DNA from: Clostridia bacterium
GTDB taxonomy: Bacteria; Bacillota; Clostridia; Oscillospirales; CAG-272
Length of the DNA stretch: 43,287 bases
Assembly (NCBI GenBank): GCA_017456005.1
Contig: JAFTLJ010000050.1
Coordinates: 1 to 43,287 of the forward strand
Reading direction: 5' to 3'
Shown here: positions 26,147 through 33,368 of the stretch, piece after piece
Layout of the letters: each line of letters opens with the position of its first letter
How positions within the stretch are numbered: position 1 is the first letter of the stretch
Notes under the pieces: model-generated
Seen by the model: only the letters and a program-made list of their open reading frames with translations
Databases searched by the model: none
What the model was told of the DNA's origin: nothing
Program-made: the position numbers and the translations under genes

Positions 26147-27100
26147 TTAATTGGCATCAATCTTATGGTATGTGCCGGCAATAAAATTATTTGGGTCATA
26201 ACCGCATTCTTCATTATCGTGGAAATATTTCCCGTCAGCAAACGATAAAAAACCATCGCCGAGAGTAAAATCCATCAGTTCAATGTCCGCATAAACAGAT
26301 ACCCCTTTTTCTTCCGACGGCTCATTTTTTCCATGCATAACATAAATCAAGGCAATATTATGATATTCCTTCGTATAAAAATCTTCATAACAACTCACAG
26401 AAATCGTACCTTCAACGAATGTGTTGTTAACATTGTTCTCATAACGCATATAAACAGTATAACTCGGGCTTTCCGGATTGACAGAATATGAATTGTTGGC
26501 AAAATAAAACTTATTACCTTTTTCGTCTATAAAAGTTCCATCCATTTTTGCGCAATTCAAATAGTTTGCTTTTCCGTTTTTGTATGTATACTGTTCTGTT
26601 CCTTCTTTTACATATGTTCCAAATACATATGGCATATCCGATAAGTGATAGTCCCTTACAGGAACACCTCCGCTTCTCGGCGGTTTAATATGATAACCTT
26701 CGCTCATAATTGTGAATTGATGCAGATTATCTTTCGTGTCTTCCGTGTAGCAATCAATATAATCAAAAATTGATAGCCCCGTGCTATCGTTGCCAAAATT
26801 CAAATTAAGGTGCAGCGGACTTATCGTATTTTCCGTGCCATAATAAGTTATTCTATGAGTTCCTTCTTTCTTTAGAACGCCATCCTCATAATATTTGAAA
26901 GAATCTTTGTTAAATTCAAAATAAGCCGATTTAGCCGTGCTGTATTCATTATTATTTTGAACCAATACCCATTTAACAAAATCCTCCCCATTTCCAAGAT
27001 CTACTATATTATCTTTATCGTGAATTAGTTCGAATAAAGCACATCCGGATAGGCTAAACATCATTATAAACGCCAAAAGAAAAGCTAAAATTTTTTTCAT
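26147..27100 (-). CDS. Lipoprotein, same family as the one at 2159-3070
   Basis: A 317-aa protein; ATG 27100 with AAGGAGG eight bases upstream (a TTG two codons earlier is unlikely). Lipoprotein signal with lipobox SLSGC at about residues 16-20. The mature part shares motif order with the protein at 2159-3070: YYEDGVLKKEGTHR, DYIDCYTE, HQFTIM, LSDMPYVFGTYVKEG, GTFIDEKGNKFYF and a final GTYH. The central GTYV and GTFI blocks again suggest two related halves. Lower G+C than the atp genes. Single-gene unit with own promoter and terminator. Unknown function, probably a cell-surface protein. Confidence 0.8.
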   Translation of the reverse strand: MKKILAFLLAFIMMFSLSGCALFELIHDKDNIVDLGNGEDFVKWVLVQNNNEYSTAKSAYFEFNKDSFKYYEDGVLKKEGTHRITYYGTENTISPLHLNLNFGNDSTGLSIFDYIDCYTEDTKDNLHQFTIMSEGYHIKPPRSGGVPVRDYHLSDMPYVFGTYVKEGTEQYTYKNGKANYLNCAKMDGTFIDEKGNKFYFANNSYSVNPESPSYTVYMRYENNVNNTFVEGTISVSCYEDFYTKEYHNIALIYVMHGKNEPSEEKGVSVYADIELMDFTLGDGFLSFADGKYFHDNEECGYDPNNFIAGTYHKIDAN

Positions 27101-27136
27101 AATCAAAACCTCCTTGCCATATTTAACTTTATATAA

Positions 27137-27165
27137 ATTGTACCATATGATATAATCAAAAGCAA
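27137..27165 (-). promoter_or_regulatory. Promoter of the second lipoprotein gene
   Basis: On the minus strand, TTGCTT (27160-27165), 17 bp, TACAAT (27137-27142). Confidence 0.7.
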
Positions 27166-27215
27166 GAAAAAACAGAACTATATTTATGATTCATTTCTAA
27201 AAATTTTCCAAAATC

Positions 27216-27264
27216 AAAAAACACCTAATTTATAGTGAATACCACTAAAAATCAAGTGTTTTTT
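27216..27264 (-). terminator. Terminator behind the tRNA-Ser remnant
   Basis: AAAAAACAC (27216-27224) pairs with GTGTTTTTT (27256-27264), extended inward to AGTG/CACT around 27234-27246. It lies 9 bp beyond the CCA end of the tRNA fragment on the same strand, so it is probably the original tRNA terminator. Confidence 0.75.
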
Positions 27265-27272
27265 GTTAAAAC

Positions 27273-27337
27273 TGGCGGAGGCAGAGGGATTCGAACCCAC
27301 GTGGGGTTTGAGCCCCAAACGGTTTTCAAGACCGTTT
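27273..27337 (-). pseudogene. 3' half of tRNA-Ser(UGA), probable attachment site
   Basis: On the minus strand the segment reads as an anticodon arm (ACGGT-CTTGAAA-ACCGT, anticodon TGA), a long serine-type variable arm (TGGGG...CCCCA), a T arm with loop TTCGAAT, the 3' acceptor strand and CCA. The acceptor 5' strand and D arm are missing: the sequence upstream of the anticodon stem is unrelated. The T stem has one T-T mismatch. A break exactly at the anticodon stem is what tyrosine-recombinase insertion into a tRNA gene leaves. The displaced 3' half keeps its terminator, and the element lies to the right, with the intact tRNA expected beyond the window. Confidence 0.8.
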
Positions 27338-27516
27338 GATAAGTATATCATTTCGAGTTCTTACGGTTTTTTTCAAGGAATTTTGATGTTTCAAAAAAGT
27401 CAGTCACAGCAAGGCTTTTTCGCTCTAAACGAACTCAATATCGACCGAAACGCCCCGTTTTGTGCCAAAATAATTTCTAAAAAAATTTCTAAAAAAGAGA
27501 GACAATTTTGCAAATT

Positions 27517-27540
27517 GGAGAGAATTTTGGAGAGAATTTT
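27517..27540 (+). repeat. Tandem 12-mer upstream of the HTH gene
   Basis: GGAGAGAATTTT occurs twice in tandem (27517-27528, 27529-27540). A third GGAGAGAATTT forms the ribosome site at 27607-27617. Nothing else is recognised in 27338-27616 except a second short direct repeat AATTTCTAAAAA near 27474-27496. Confidence 0.6.
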
Positions 27541-27617
27541 GCGCAAAAAACAGCAAGATGAAGTACACCTCAAAAATGAAGTGCTCGGTACGGGGTTTTC
27601 AGAAAAGGAGAGAATTT

Positions 27618-28211
27618 ATGAAATACCGCTGGAAAGACATCAAAAATTTACCCGATGAAATTTCACTTGAAGATTTAAGAATTGTATGCCACCTCAGCAA
27701 GAGCACCGCACGATATTATTTGCAAAGCGGACTCATTCACTGTGAGCATAACGGAAAGAAAACGCATTGTTATTCCATCAAAAAAAGCGACCTTATCACC
27801 GCGCTAAAAAATTACGAAACCAGTCCGCATAAATTTGCAATTCCCAGAAAAGTAAACGCAGGTAAAAAAAGACCCAAAACGTCTTTTTCAATTACACAGC
27901 TACCGGGGCGCGAGCTTGAATCTAAAACCGCAAAATCATTTTACCAAAACAAGCTTGCCCAATTTCCCGACCTTATTTATGCCGAACAAGCCGCAGAAGT
28001 AACGGGTTACACCAAGAAGACCGTAGTACGTTGGTGCAATAAAGGACACGTTCCCTACTTATACAAGCACCCCAAAACTTACATACCGAAGAAAGATTTT
28101 TTATTATTTTTACTCTCGGAGAAATACAACAGCATCGCCAAAAAATCCGAAACACACCTTTGGGATATAAAAAGCATACATCAGAAATTTCGTAACGGAG
28201 GTAAAAAATAA
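27618..28211 (+). CDS. Two-HTH DNA-binding protein, excisionase/MerR-like
   Basis: A 197-aa protein; ATG 27618 follows AAAGGAGAG, and the longer frames enter the repeat region. It contains two similar winged-helix units: residues about 15-62 (ISLEDLRIVCHLSKSTARYY...IKKSDLITAL) and about 120-165 (IYAEQAAEVTGYTKKTVVRW...IPKKDFLLFL), each with the HTH plus wing typical of excisionases. It starts a four-gene run with overlapping ends (TnpV, DUF6809, unknown). This fits a mobile-element accessory protein; no recombinase sits next to it. Confidence 0.75.
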   Translation: MKYRWKDIKNLPDEISLEDLRIVCHLSKSTARYYLQSGLIHCEHNGKKTHCYSIKKSDLITALKNYETSPHKFAIPRKVNAGKKRPKTSFSITQLPGRELESKTAKSFYQNKLAQFPDLIYAEQAAEVTGYTKKTVVRWCNKGHVPYLYKHPKTYIPKKDFLLFLLSEKYNSIAKKSETHLWDIKSIHQKFRNGGKK

Positions 28212-28576
28212 TGGAAGAAAAAATAACTGTAAACGGAATTGAATATGAACTTCGCGGCGAGCAATACTACCCTATTCTCGCTTTACCGGAACAAAAGCCG
28301 ATAGGAAAATGGGGCATCCGCCATTTGGGATGGCTCAAAAGAATGCGCCCGCTTCGATATAAAATCCTTCTCGGCAGTGGAGAGATCAACGAGTATCTTT
28401 TTAAGGTAAACGAGGAGGCGCAGGAGCGTTTCGATTCGCTCGTGCTCGACTTTGCAGAGGAATACGGCTTGACGGAAGAACTCAAAGCTCGCGACCAGAT
28501 GAAATGGGTACAGCTTGCCAATCACATCGTTAAATCCGCGCAGGAAATTGTAGAAAGCGAGTTGATTTATATATGA
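28211..28576 (+). CDS. tnpV: TnpV family transposon-encoded protein
   Basis: A 121-aa protein. The sequence pattern (IEYELRGEQYYPILALPEQ, IGKWG, an LGSGEINEYL-type segment, EAQERF, then GLTEELKARDQMKWV and a C-terminal ELIY) matches the TnpV family found in Tn4451-like mobilisable transposons of Clostridia, whose role is unknown but thought accessory. Its ATG shares one base with the stop of the gene upstream (TAATG) and its stop overlaps the next ATG. No TnpX serine recombinase is present in the window. Confidence 0.85.
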   Translation: MEEKITVNGIEYELRGEQYYPILALPEQKPIGKWGIRHLGWLKRMRPLRYKILLGSGEINEYLFKVNEEAQERFDSLVLDFAEEYGLTEELKARDQMKWVQLANHIVKSAQEIVESELIYI

Positions 28577-28854
28577 GAGATATTCTTGAAGAACTTTTCT
28601 ACGGCAACATCTGCCCCGAAACCGATTGCAGAAGCAGCGGAAAGGAGAGCCGCCAGCTTATGGGATATATCGCAGATCATCACGATAACCTGCTGGCAAC
28701 GCTCGATGATAAACAAAAGGAGCTTCTCAAAAAGTTTGACGATTGCCATTCCGAGCTGATAGACATAAACGAGAGAGCTATCTTCACATACGCTTTCAGG
28801 CTCGGCGCACAGATTATGCTCGCCGCGATAAAAGAAGGTGAAAACGTTGGCTAA
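28573..28854 (+). CDS. DUF6809 family protein
   Basis: A 93-aa helical protein with the signature DILEELFYGNICPET near the N-terminus, a central LDDKQKELLKKFDDCHSEL helix and a C-terminal YAFRLGAQIMLAAI. Such proteins accompany TnpV-like genes on clostridial elements; function unknown. Overlaps tnpV by 4 bp (ATGA), so it is translationally coupled. Confidence 0.75.
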   Translation: MRDILEELFYGNICPETDCRSSGKESRQLMGYIADHHDNLLATLDDKQKELLKKFDDCHSELIDINERAIFTYAFRLGAQIMLAAIKEGENVG

Positions 28855-29128
28855 AATTCTGCAAAAATGCCCTGCCGAACTCATTTCGGTCGAGCAAGCA
28901 GAAAAAGAAAATTTCAACGCTTGGTCGTGGCGACTCTCCTATGTGGGAATACAAGGAACACTTTACATAATGGAAAGTGAACAAAAACACAAAGGTGAAA
29001 ATTTCGTCTATCTTTTCGGAAACGACGGGAGGTATTTCAAAACAAGCTGTGGCGAGATTGAATGGGAAGATGACGTTTTGACAATTAAAACGAAAAGGAG
29101 TGTTTATAGGTTTAGAAAAATGAAATAG
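28847..29128 (+). CDS. Small protein of unknown function
   Basis: About 93 aa, last of the four-gene run. I place the start at TTG 28847 because GAAGGTG (28834-28840) lies at the right distance; a GTG at 28838 sits inside that site and would give three more residues. It overlaps the DUF6809 stop by 8 bp. No membrane segment; the sequence alternates short beta stretches (WSWRLSYVGIQGTLYIM, FVYLFGNDGRYFK, DDVLTIKTKRSVYRFRK), suggesting a small beta-sheet protein. Not recognised. A terminator follows after 3 bp. Confidence 0.6.
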   Translation: MAKILQKCPAELISVEQAEKENFNAWSWRLSYVGIQGTLYIMESEQKHKGENFVYLFGNDGRYFKTSCGEIEWEDDVLTIKTKRSVYRFRKMK

Positions 29129-29131
29129 TAC

Positions 29132-29180
29132 AAGAACCTTGCTAATCTAAAATTGTTGATTGGCAAGGTTCTTTATTTTT
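29132..29180 (+). terminator. Terminator of the HTH/tnpV run
   Basis: AAGAACCTTGC (29132-29142) pairs with GCAAGGTTCTT (29163-29173), inner AATC/GATT, then a T-rich tail. Confidence 0.85.
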
Positions 29181-29182
29181 GC

Positions 29183-29235
29183 ACCCTAACGGGTATAAAT
29201 TTGTTTTATAGCAAATCGTCAACACCCGATAGGGT
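29183..29235. promoter_or_regulatory. Twin operator-like palindromes ACCC-N4-GGGT
   Basis: ACCC-TAAC-GGGT (29183-29194) and ACCC-GATA-GGGT (29224-29235), each followed by TATAAATT or TATAATTT, 41 bp apart start to start (about four helical turns). They lie upstream of the HipA-like gene promoter. HipB-type antitoxins bind short CC...GG palindromes of this kind, but no such gene is adjacent. Confidence 0.5.
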
Positions 29236-29281
29236 ATAATTTAAGCGTTTTTAATTTGGATTTTTATTTAGAACAAGTAAA

Positions 29282-29310
29282 TTGACAAACAACCGATTTT
29301 AGGATATAAT
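29282..29310 (+). promoter_or_regulatory. Consensus promoter of the HipA-like gene
   Basis: TTGACA (29282-29287), 17 bp, TATAAT (29305-29310): perfect match in both boxes, 53 bp before the start codon. Confidence 0.9.
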
Positions 29311-29363
29311 GTATATAATAAGTATTTTATGCAAACTAAATTTTATAAGTAGGGGGTGTTACG

Positions 29364-30509
29364 ATGAGCTTAAAAATAAACCGTCAGTTATTGGCAAAAG
29401 GCTGGAAATACTTTGACATAATGCATAAAGACAGACGAGTTGCAAGGATATACGAAAACGGAAAATGTACAATAAACTTCCCTTCGTTTATGCCATATAA
29501 CCTTTACTTTGAAAAAGATGACAGCATAGATACCTGTGTGCAAAACTTAAATAATTTTTATTATTGGTGCTCATCAAGAATACTTACTCTTGACAGAAAA
29601 TACGCTAAAGAAATTATGAACAGCATCGGCGCAATTCAGGCATATACAGACAGAGAAAGAGCTGTAATTGCTATTTCTTATCGCGCGTTAAGCCTTTTGG
29701 ACGTTTACTGGGTAAGGACCAAGGACGATAAAAAAACTTTTTCTGAAATAAGCCTCTATAATCATTCTCTTTCAGATGCATTCGTTGACGTAAGCTTAAG
29801 AGGAAAAAATCTGACGCTTGCCAACGCAGAACTCGTTACTTCCCGCGACCAGGCAATCGACATAGGTACTCCCGGCGTTGCACCTAAAGCGTGGATACGC
29901 AAAAACGATGTTTTTTATCTTTTGAAAGACGGTGACGAGCGTGACGTGGATGCAGAATTGCTCGCTTCCAAAATAGTGGCTTGCTTTGACATAGACCACG
30001 TATCTTATGAAGAATCGTCTTTCGATGGAACGAAAGTTTCCAAATGTCAAATCATCACTTCGGAAGAAAAAAGTATCGTTGCCAGTGAGTTTATAGAATT
30101 TTACTGTGTCAATAACGATAAAAACAAGATGGAGTTCATCTTGAAAAAGGACAAGTATTCCTATTATATGATGAACATAATAGATTATCTCATCGGCAAC
30201 ATCGACCGCCATTGGGGCAACTGGGGATTCTGGGTTGATAACAAAAACAATAAACTTATAAAACTTTACCCCTTGATGGATTACAACAAAGCATTTTTAT
30301 CGTATGATACCGTTGAAGGCGCTTTGTGCCAAACCACGGAAAACCGAGTTTCGCAAAAACAGGCAGCGATAGAAGCAGTCAAAGAAATTGGTTTGAATCA
30401 GATAAAAGAAATTGACCGAAGCTGGTTCTCAAACGAAAAAATTGCTGATATGTTCTTTGCAAGGCTTGAGGTTTTGAAAGGCGTTGAAACCAGAGAAATG
30501 TTAAAATAA
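29364..30509 (+). CDS. HipA/CtkA-like serine/threonine kinase
   Basis: A 381-aa protein; AGGGGGTG precedes the ATG. Kinase features: TPGVAPKAWIRK (169-180) as the glycine/serine-type ATP loop, Lys188 in YLLKDG as the likely ATP-binding Lys, NIDRHWGNWGF (279-289) as the catalytic loop with Asp281 and Asn286, and MDYNKAF (305-311) with Asp306 for Mg2+. This is the HipA fold, whose members phosphorylate translation targets and cause growth arrest or act as effectors. The N-terminal 110 residues are unlike E. coli HipA. No HipB-like HTH gene precedes it; the next gene (139 codons) could be a partner. It has an unusually strong promoter. Confidence 0.85.
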   Translation: MSLKINRQLLAKGWKYFDIMHKDRRVARIYENGKCTINFPSFMPYNLYFEKDDSIDTCVQNLNNFYYWCSSRILTLDRKYAKEIMNSIGAIQAYTDRERAVIAISYRALSLLDVYWVRTKDDKKTFSEISLYNHSLSDAFVDVSLRGKNLTLANAELVTSRDQAIDIGTPGVAPKAWIRKNDVFYLLKDGDERDVDAELLASKIVACFDIDHVSYEESSFDGTKVSKCQIITSEEKSIVASEFIEFYCVNNDKNKMEFILKKDKYSYYMMNIIDYLIGNIDRHWGNWGFWVDNKNNKLIKLYPLMDYNKAFLSYDTVEGALCQTTENRVSQKQAAIEAVKEIGLNQIKEIDRSWFSNEKIADMFFARLEVLKGVETREMLK

Positions 30510-30530
30510 TTATTGATAACCATAACATCA

Positions 30531-30569
30531 TTTCGGCAGATTTATATGAGTATTATAAATCTGCCGAAA
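30531..30569. other. Perfect 16-bp inverted repeat between kinase gene and its neighbour
   Basis: TTTCGGCAGATTTATA (30531-30546) and its exact complement (30554-30569), loop TGAGTAT. No T-run follows on the plus strand, so it is not a standard terminator. It may attenuate, stabilise the mRNA or bind a regulator. Confidence 0.7.
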
Positions 30570-30597
30570 AATACTATAAAACTTTCAAGGAAAATAT

Positions 30598-31017
30598 ATG
30601 ACCTCACTACAACTTCAACTATGCGATATACAAGGCAGACTTTTTGAATTGTCAAGCAAAAAAGGATACGACAGTATTTCCTTTATAAAAGCATTTATGC
30701 TCTCCGACGTAGCAAAAGGGCTTGATTCCAAATTCAACCGCTTTCAATGGGCAGGCGAAGAATATCTCCTCGCCGAAGTCACCGACTGTGCAGAAATTTC
30801 GAAAAACGGCGCTGTTTTCGATAAAGAAGTTCTCTATTGGACGGGATATATCTATCGCTTCTGGCACTTCTTCACTGGCGAAGACAGCAAAGAAATATAT
30901 AAACAAGCTTCTGCCGAAACTATGAGCAGAAACTGGCTTATGTTTCACGCTCTTACAGCAGAGATAGCTATTGATAATCTAATAGAAATTTATCGACAAA
31001 AACATTTTTTGCTGTAA
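30598..31017 (+). CDS. Unknown protein downstream of the HipA-like kinase
   Basis: A 139-aa soluble, largely helical protein; TCAAGGAAAA precedes ATG 30598. Features: an N-terminal DIQGRLFELSSKKGYDSISFIKAFM segment, a centre rich in aromatics (YWTGYIYRFWHFF) and a C-terminal SRNWLMFHALTAEIAIDNLIEI. I do not recognise a family with confidence. It is 88 bp after the kinase gene with only a hairpin between and no separate promoter, so it is probably co-transcribed; an antitoxin or kinase-substrate role is a guess. Confidence 0.65.
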   Translation: MTSLQLQLCDIQGRLFELSSKKGYDSISFIKAFMLSDVAKGLDSKFNRFQWAGEEYLLAEVTDCAEISKNGAVFDKEVLYWTGYIYRFWHFFTGEDSKEIYKQASAETMSRNWLMFHALTAEIAIDNLIEIYRQKHFLL

Positions 31018-31084
31018 TTAACCCCATATCACAGACTATTATCAATAATTTTATCACAAATTTTCCAATGCACTAAAAAACCTA

Positions 31085-31112
31085 TTGACAATTTTCAATA
31101 TTGTGATATAAT
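31085..31112 (+). promoter_or_regulatory. Promoter of the type I restriction operon
   Basis: TTGACA (31085-31090), 16 bp, TATAAT (31107-31112), with a leader of about 84 bp before the first gene. Confidence 0.85.
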
Positions 31113-31202
31113 TTACATACAGAGTATAAAACACTTGATTATAATTTTTTGTTTTTGATATAAATCACAAAAAAGCCAGTTCAAATATTTTTTGAGGAAT
31201 TT

Positions 31203-31790
31203 ATGACTATAAATGATCTTGCATCGGTACGAACAGGACTCGTTACCGCACGAAAAAAGAAAAATACTTCTTCTATGCAAACATATCAATATCGGTTATT
31301 AAACTTAAAATGTATCTCAACCGACGGGTTCATTGAAACAACTTACATTGAATCGTATGAATTGTCAGAAGAACTAAAGGATGAGTACTTCACCCATATG
31401 GGAGATATTCTTGTTAGATTGAGCTCCCCCTACACTGTTGTTTTGATTGACCAGCCAGATCTCTGTGGAATTGTTGTTCCATCTCACTTTGCTATAATTC
31501 GAGTAGATAAACGTAAGGCATTACCAGAATATATTTATTGGTCATTACGACAGGATAAAAACAGAATTACTATGATTCAAAACAGTAGTGGAAGCACTGC
31601 ATTTGGAACAATAGGTTCAGGACTAATATCATCGTTGCCGGTTGCATCTCTACCTTTATACAAGCAACAAATCATAGGTAAGCTAGTTAAACTTTCAGAG
31701 AGAGAGCAAGAATTGCTAACTAAATTAGCAAAAGAAAAAAAGACTTACAATACACTTCTTTTAAATCAAATATACGATAATATGAAATGA
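31203..31790 (+). CDS. hsdS: Half-length type I restriction specificity subunit (HsdS)
   Basis: A 195-aa protein with one target-recognition domain and one long helix at the C-terminus (PLYKQQIIGKLVKLSERE...), whereas full HsdS has two of each. It opens with an LASVRTG motif and includes a VPSHFAIIRVDK...LPEYIYWSLR segment and SGSTAFGTIGSGLISSLPVASLP, all normal HsdS parts. Half-S proteins can dimerise to make a palindromic recognition site, or it may replace or supplement the full S at 34954-36183. First gene of the operon, 10 bp before hsdM. GAGGAA precedes the ATG. Its start and end look intact, so I do not call it a pseudogene. Confidence 0.85.
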   Translation: MTINDLASVRTGLVTARKKKNTSSMQTYQYRLLNLKCISTDGFIETTYIESYELSEELKDEYFTHMGDILVRLSSPYTVVLIDQPDLCGIVVPSHFAIIRVDKRKALPEYIYWSLRQDKNRITMIQNSSGSTAFGTIGSGLISSLPVASLPLYKQQIIGKLVKLSEREQELLTKLAKEKKTYNTLLLNQIYDNMK

Positions 31791-31800
31791 GGAAATATAA

Positions 31801-33357
31801 ATGACAACTAAACAAAATATTGAGAAGGTGCTTTGGAGTGCCTGTGATAGCTTTAGAGGCAAAATAGATAGCTCTCGTTATAAAGATTATATCCTCTCTA
31901 TGCTTTTTGTGAAATATCTGAGTGATGTATACGCATATACACGCAAAAAATACAGCGCACAATACAATGGCAACGAAGAACGTATACAACGTGCTATGCG
32001 CCGTGAACGTTTTGTTATGGATGAAACCTCAACTTTTGATTATCTGTACGCAAACAGAAACGATACAGGTATAGGCGAGAAAATCAACATTGCTCTTGCC
32101 AATATCGAAAAAAACAATAGTGCAAAACTCCACAACGTATTTCGCGCCATTGACTTTAATTCTACCGTAGATTTTGGCGAGGTTAAAGAAAAGAACGCTA
32201 TTCTGAAAAATCTTTTGGAGGATTTTAAAGAACTTGACCTTTCTCCGGACCAAATCGACAACGCCGATATTATCGGTGATGCATACGAATATATGATAGC
32301 CCATTTCGCTTCTGATGCCGGAAAAAAAGGCGGCGAATTCTACACGCCAAGCAAAGTATCTGAACTTGTTGCCAGACTTATTGCCCCTAAGGAAAACGAC
32401 CGTATTTATGATGCCACCTGCGGCAGTGGCGGTCTTCTTCTCAAGGCATACAAGCAAGTTGAAAGCCGCAAAGTTGCCCTTTACGGTCAGGAGCAGAATA
32501 TGCAAACATGGGCTCTTTGCCGTATGAATATGTTCCTTCATAATGTAGATGATGCTACCATTTGGCAGGGCGACACTCTTTCCAACCCCGGAAACATTAA
32601 GGATGATAAGCTGATGAAGTTCCAATGCATTTGCGCAAATCCTCCGTTCTCACTTGATAAGTGGGATAGCGGTTTCCTCTCTGGAGCTGTAGATGAAAAA
32701 GGAAAGCCCAAAGAAAAAATGTCTGCGGAACTTGACCCGTTCAGACGCTTCGATTGGGGTATCCCCCCCACATCAAAGGGAGACTACGCGTTTGTAATGC
32801 ATATGCTTCATAGCTTGGATGATACAACCGGACGTATGGGCATTATCCTTCCCCACGGTGTCCTCTTCCGTGGCGCAGGTGAAGGCAAGATCCGTCGTAC
32901 TATCATCGAAAACTTTAACTTCCTTGATGCCGTCATCGGTCTCCCTGCAAACCTCTTCTATGGCGCAGGTATTCCGGCTTGTATCTTGATATTCCGCAAG
33001 GATCGCGGAACCAACAACAAGGTTCTTTTTATCGATGCAAGCGGCGAAGGTAGATACGAAAAGGGCAAAAACCAAAACATTTTGCGCGAGTGTGATGTCA
33101 AGAAAATCGTAGATACTTACGTTCAATACAAAACAGATATTCACTATAATGATGAATCTAAATTCAGTCACGTTGCTACACTTGAGGAAATTGCAGAAAA
33201 CGACTATAACCTTAATATTCCCCGCTATGTTGATACATTCGAAGAGGAGGAAATTATAGATATAGACGAGGTTAAACAGAATATCGCCAATATAGAGGCA
33301 GAACTCGCCGAGGTGCAGGCGCAGATGAAAAAATATTTAGAAGAATTAGGAATTTAA
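31801..33357 (+). CDS. hsdM: Type I DNA methyltransferase subunit (HsdM)
   Basis: A 518-aa N6-adenine methyltransferase subunit. The N-terminal helical HsdM_N domain (residues about 6-150) is followed by the catalytic domain: GGEFYTPSKV at 177-186, SAM motif DATCGSGGLLL at 204-214 and the catalytic NPPFS at 280-284. The C-terminal coiled coil (VKQNIANIEAELAEVQAQMKKYL) contacts HsdS. Full length. With HsdS it methylates the site and protects host DNA; with HsdR it forms the nuclease. Confidence 0.96.
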   Translation: MTTKQNIEKVLWSACDSFRGKIDSSRYKDYILSMLFVKYLSDVYAYTRKKYSAQYNGNEERIQRAMRRERFVMDETSTFDYLYANRNDTGIGEKINIALANIEKNNSAKLHNVFRAIDFNSTVDFGEVKEKNAILKNLLEDFKELDLSPDQIDNADIIGDAYEYMIAHFASDAGKKGGEFYTPSKVSELVARLIAPKENDRIYDATCGSGGLLLKAYKQVESRKVALYGQEQNMQTWALCRMNMFLHNVDDATIWQGDTLSNPGNIKDDKLMKFQCICANPPFSLDKWDSGFLSGAVDEKGKPKEKMSAELDPFRRFDWGIPPTSKGDYAFVMHMLHSLDDTTGRMGIILPHGVLFRGAGEGKIRRTIIENFNFLDAVIGLPANLFYGAGIPACILIFRKDRGTNNKVLFIDASGEGRYEKGKNQNILRECDVKKIVDTYVQYKTDIHYNDESKFSHVATLEEIAENDYNLNIPRYVDTFEEEEIIDIDEVKQNIANIEAELAEVQAQMKKYLEELGI

Positions 33358-33368
33358 AAGGAGATATT

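Noticed and set aside
24596-27337. Idea that the integrase and the tRNA remnant bound one small element
   Set aside because: The orientation of the tRNA fragment, with its terminator on the left, places the inserted DNA to the right of it, not between it and the integrase.
27263-27658. 131-codon frame starting in the tRNA-Ser remnant
   Set aside because: Its AEAEGFEPT opening is a known artefact of translating a tRNA-Ser gene on the wrong strand.
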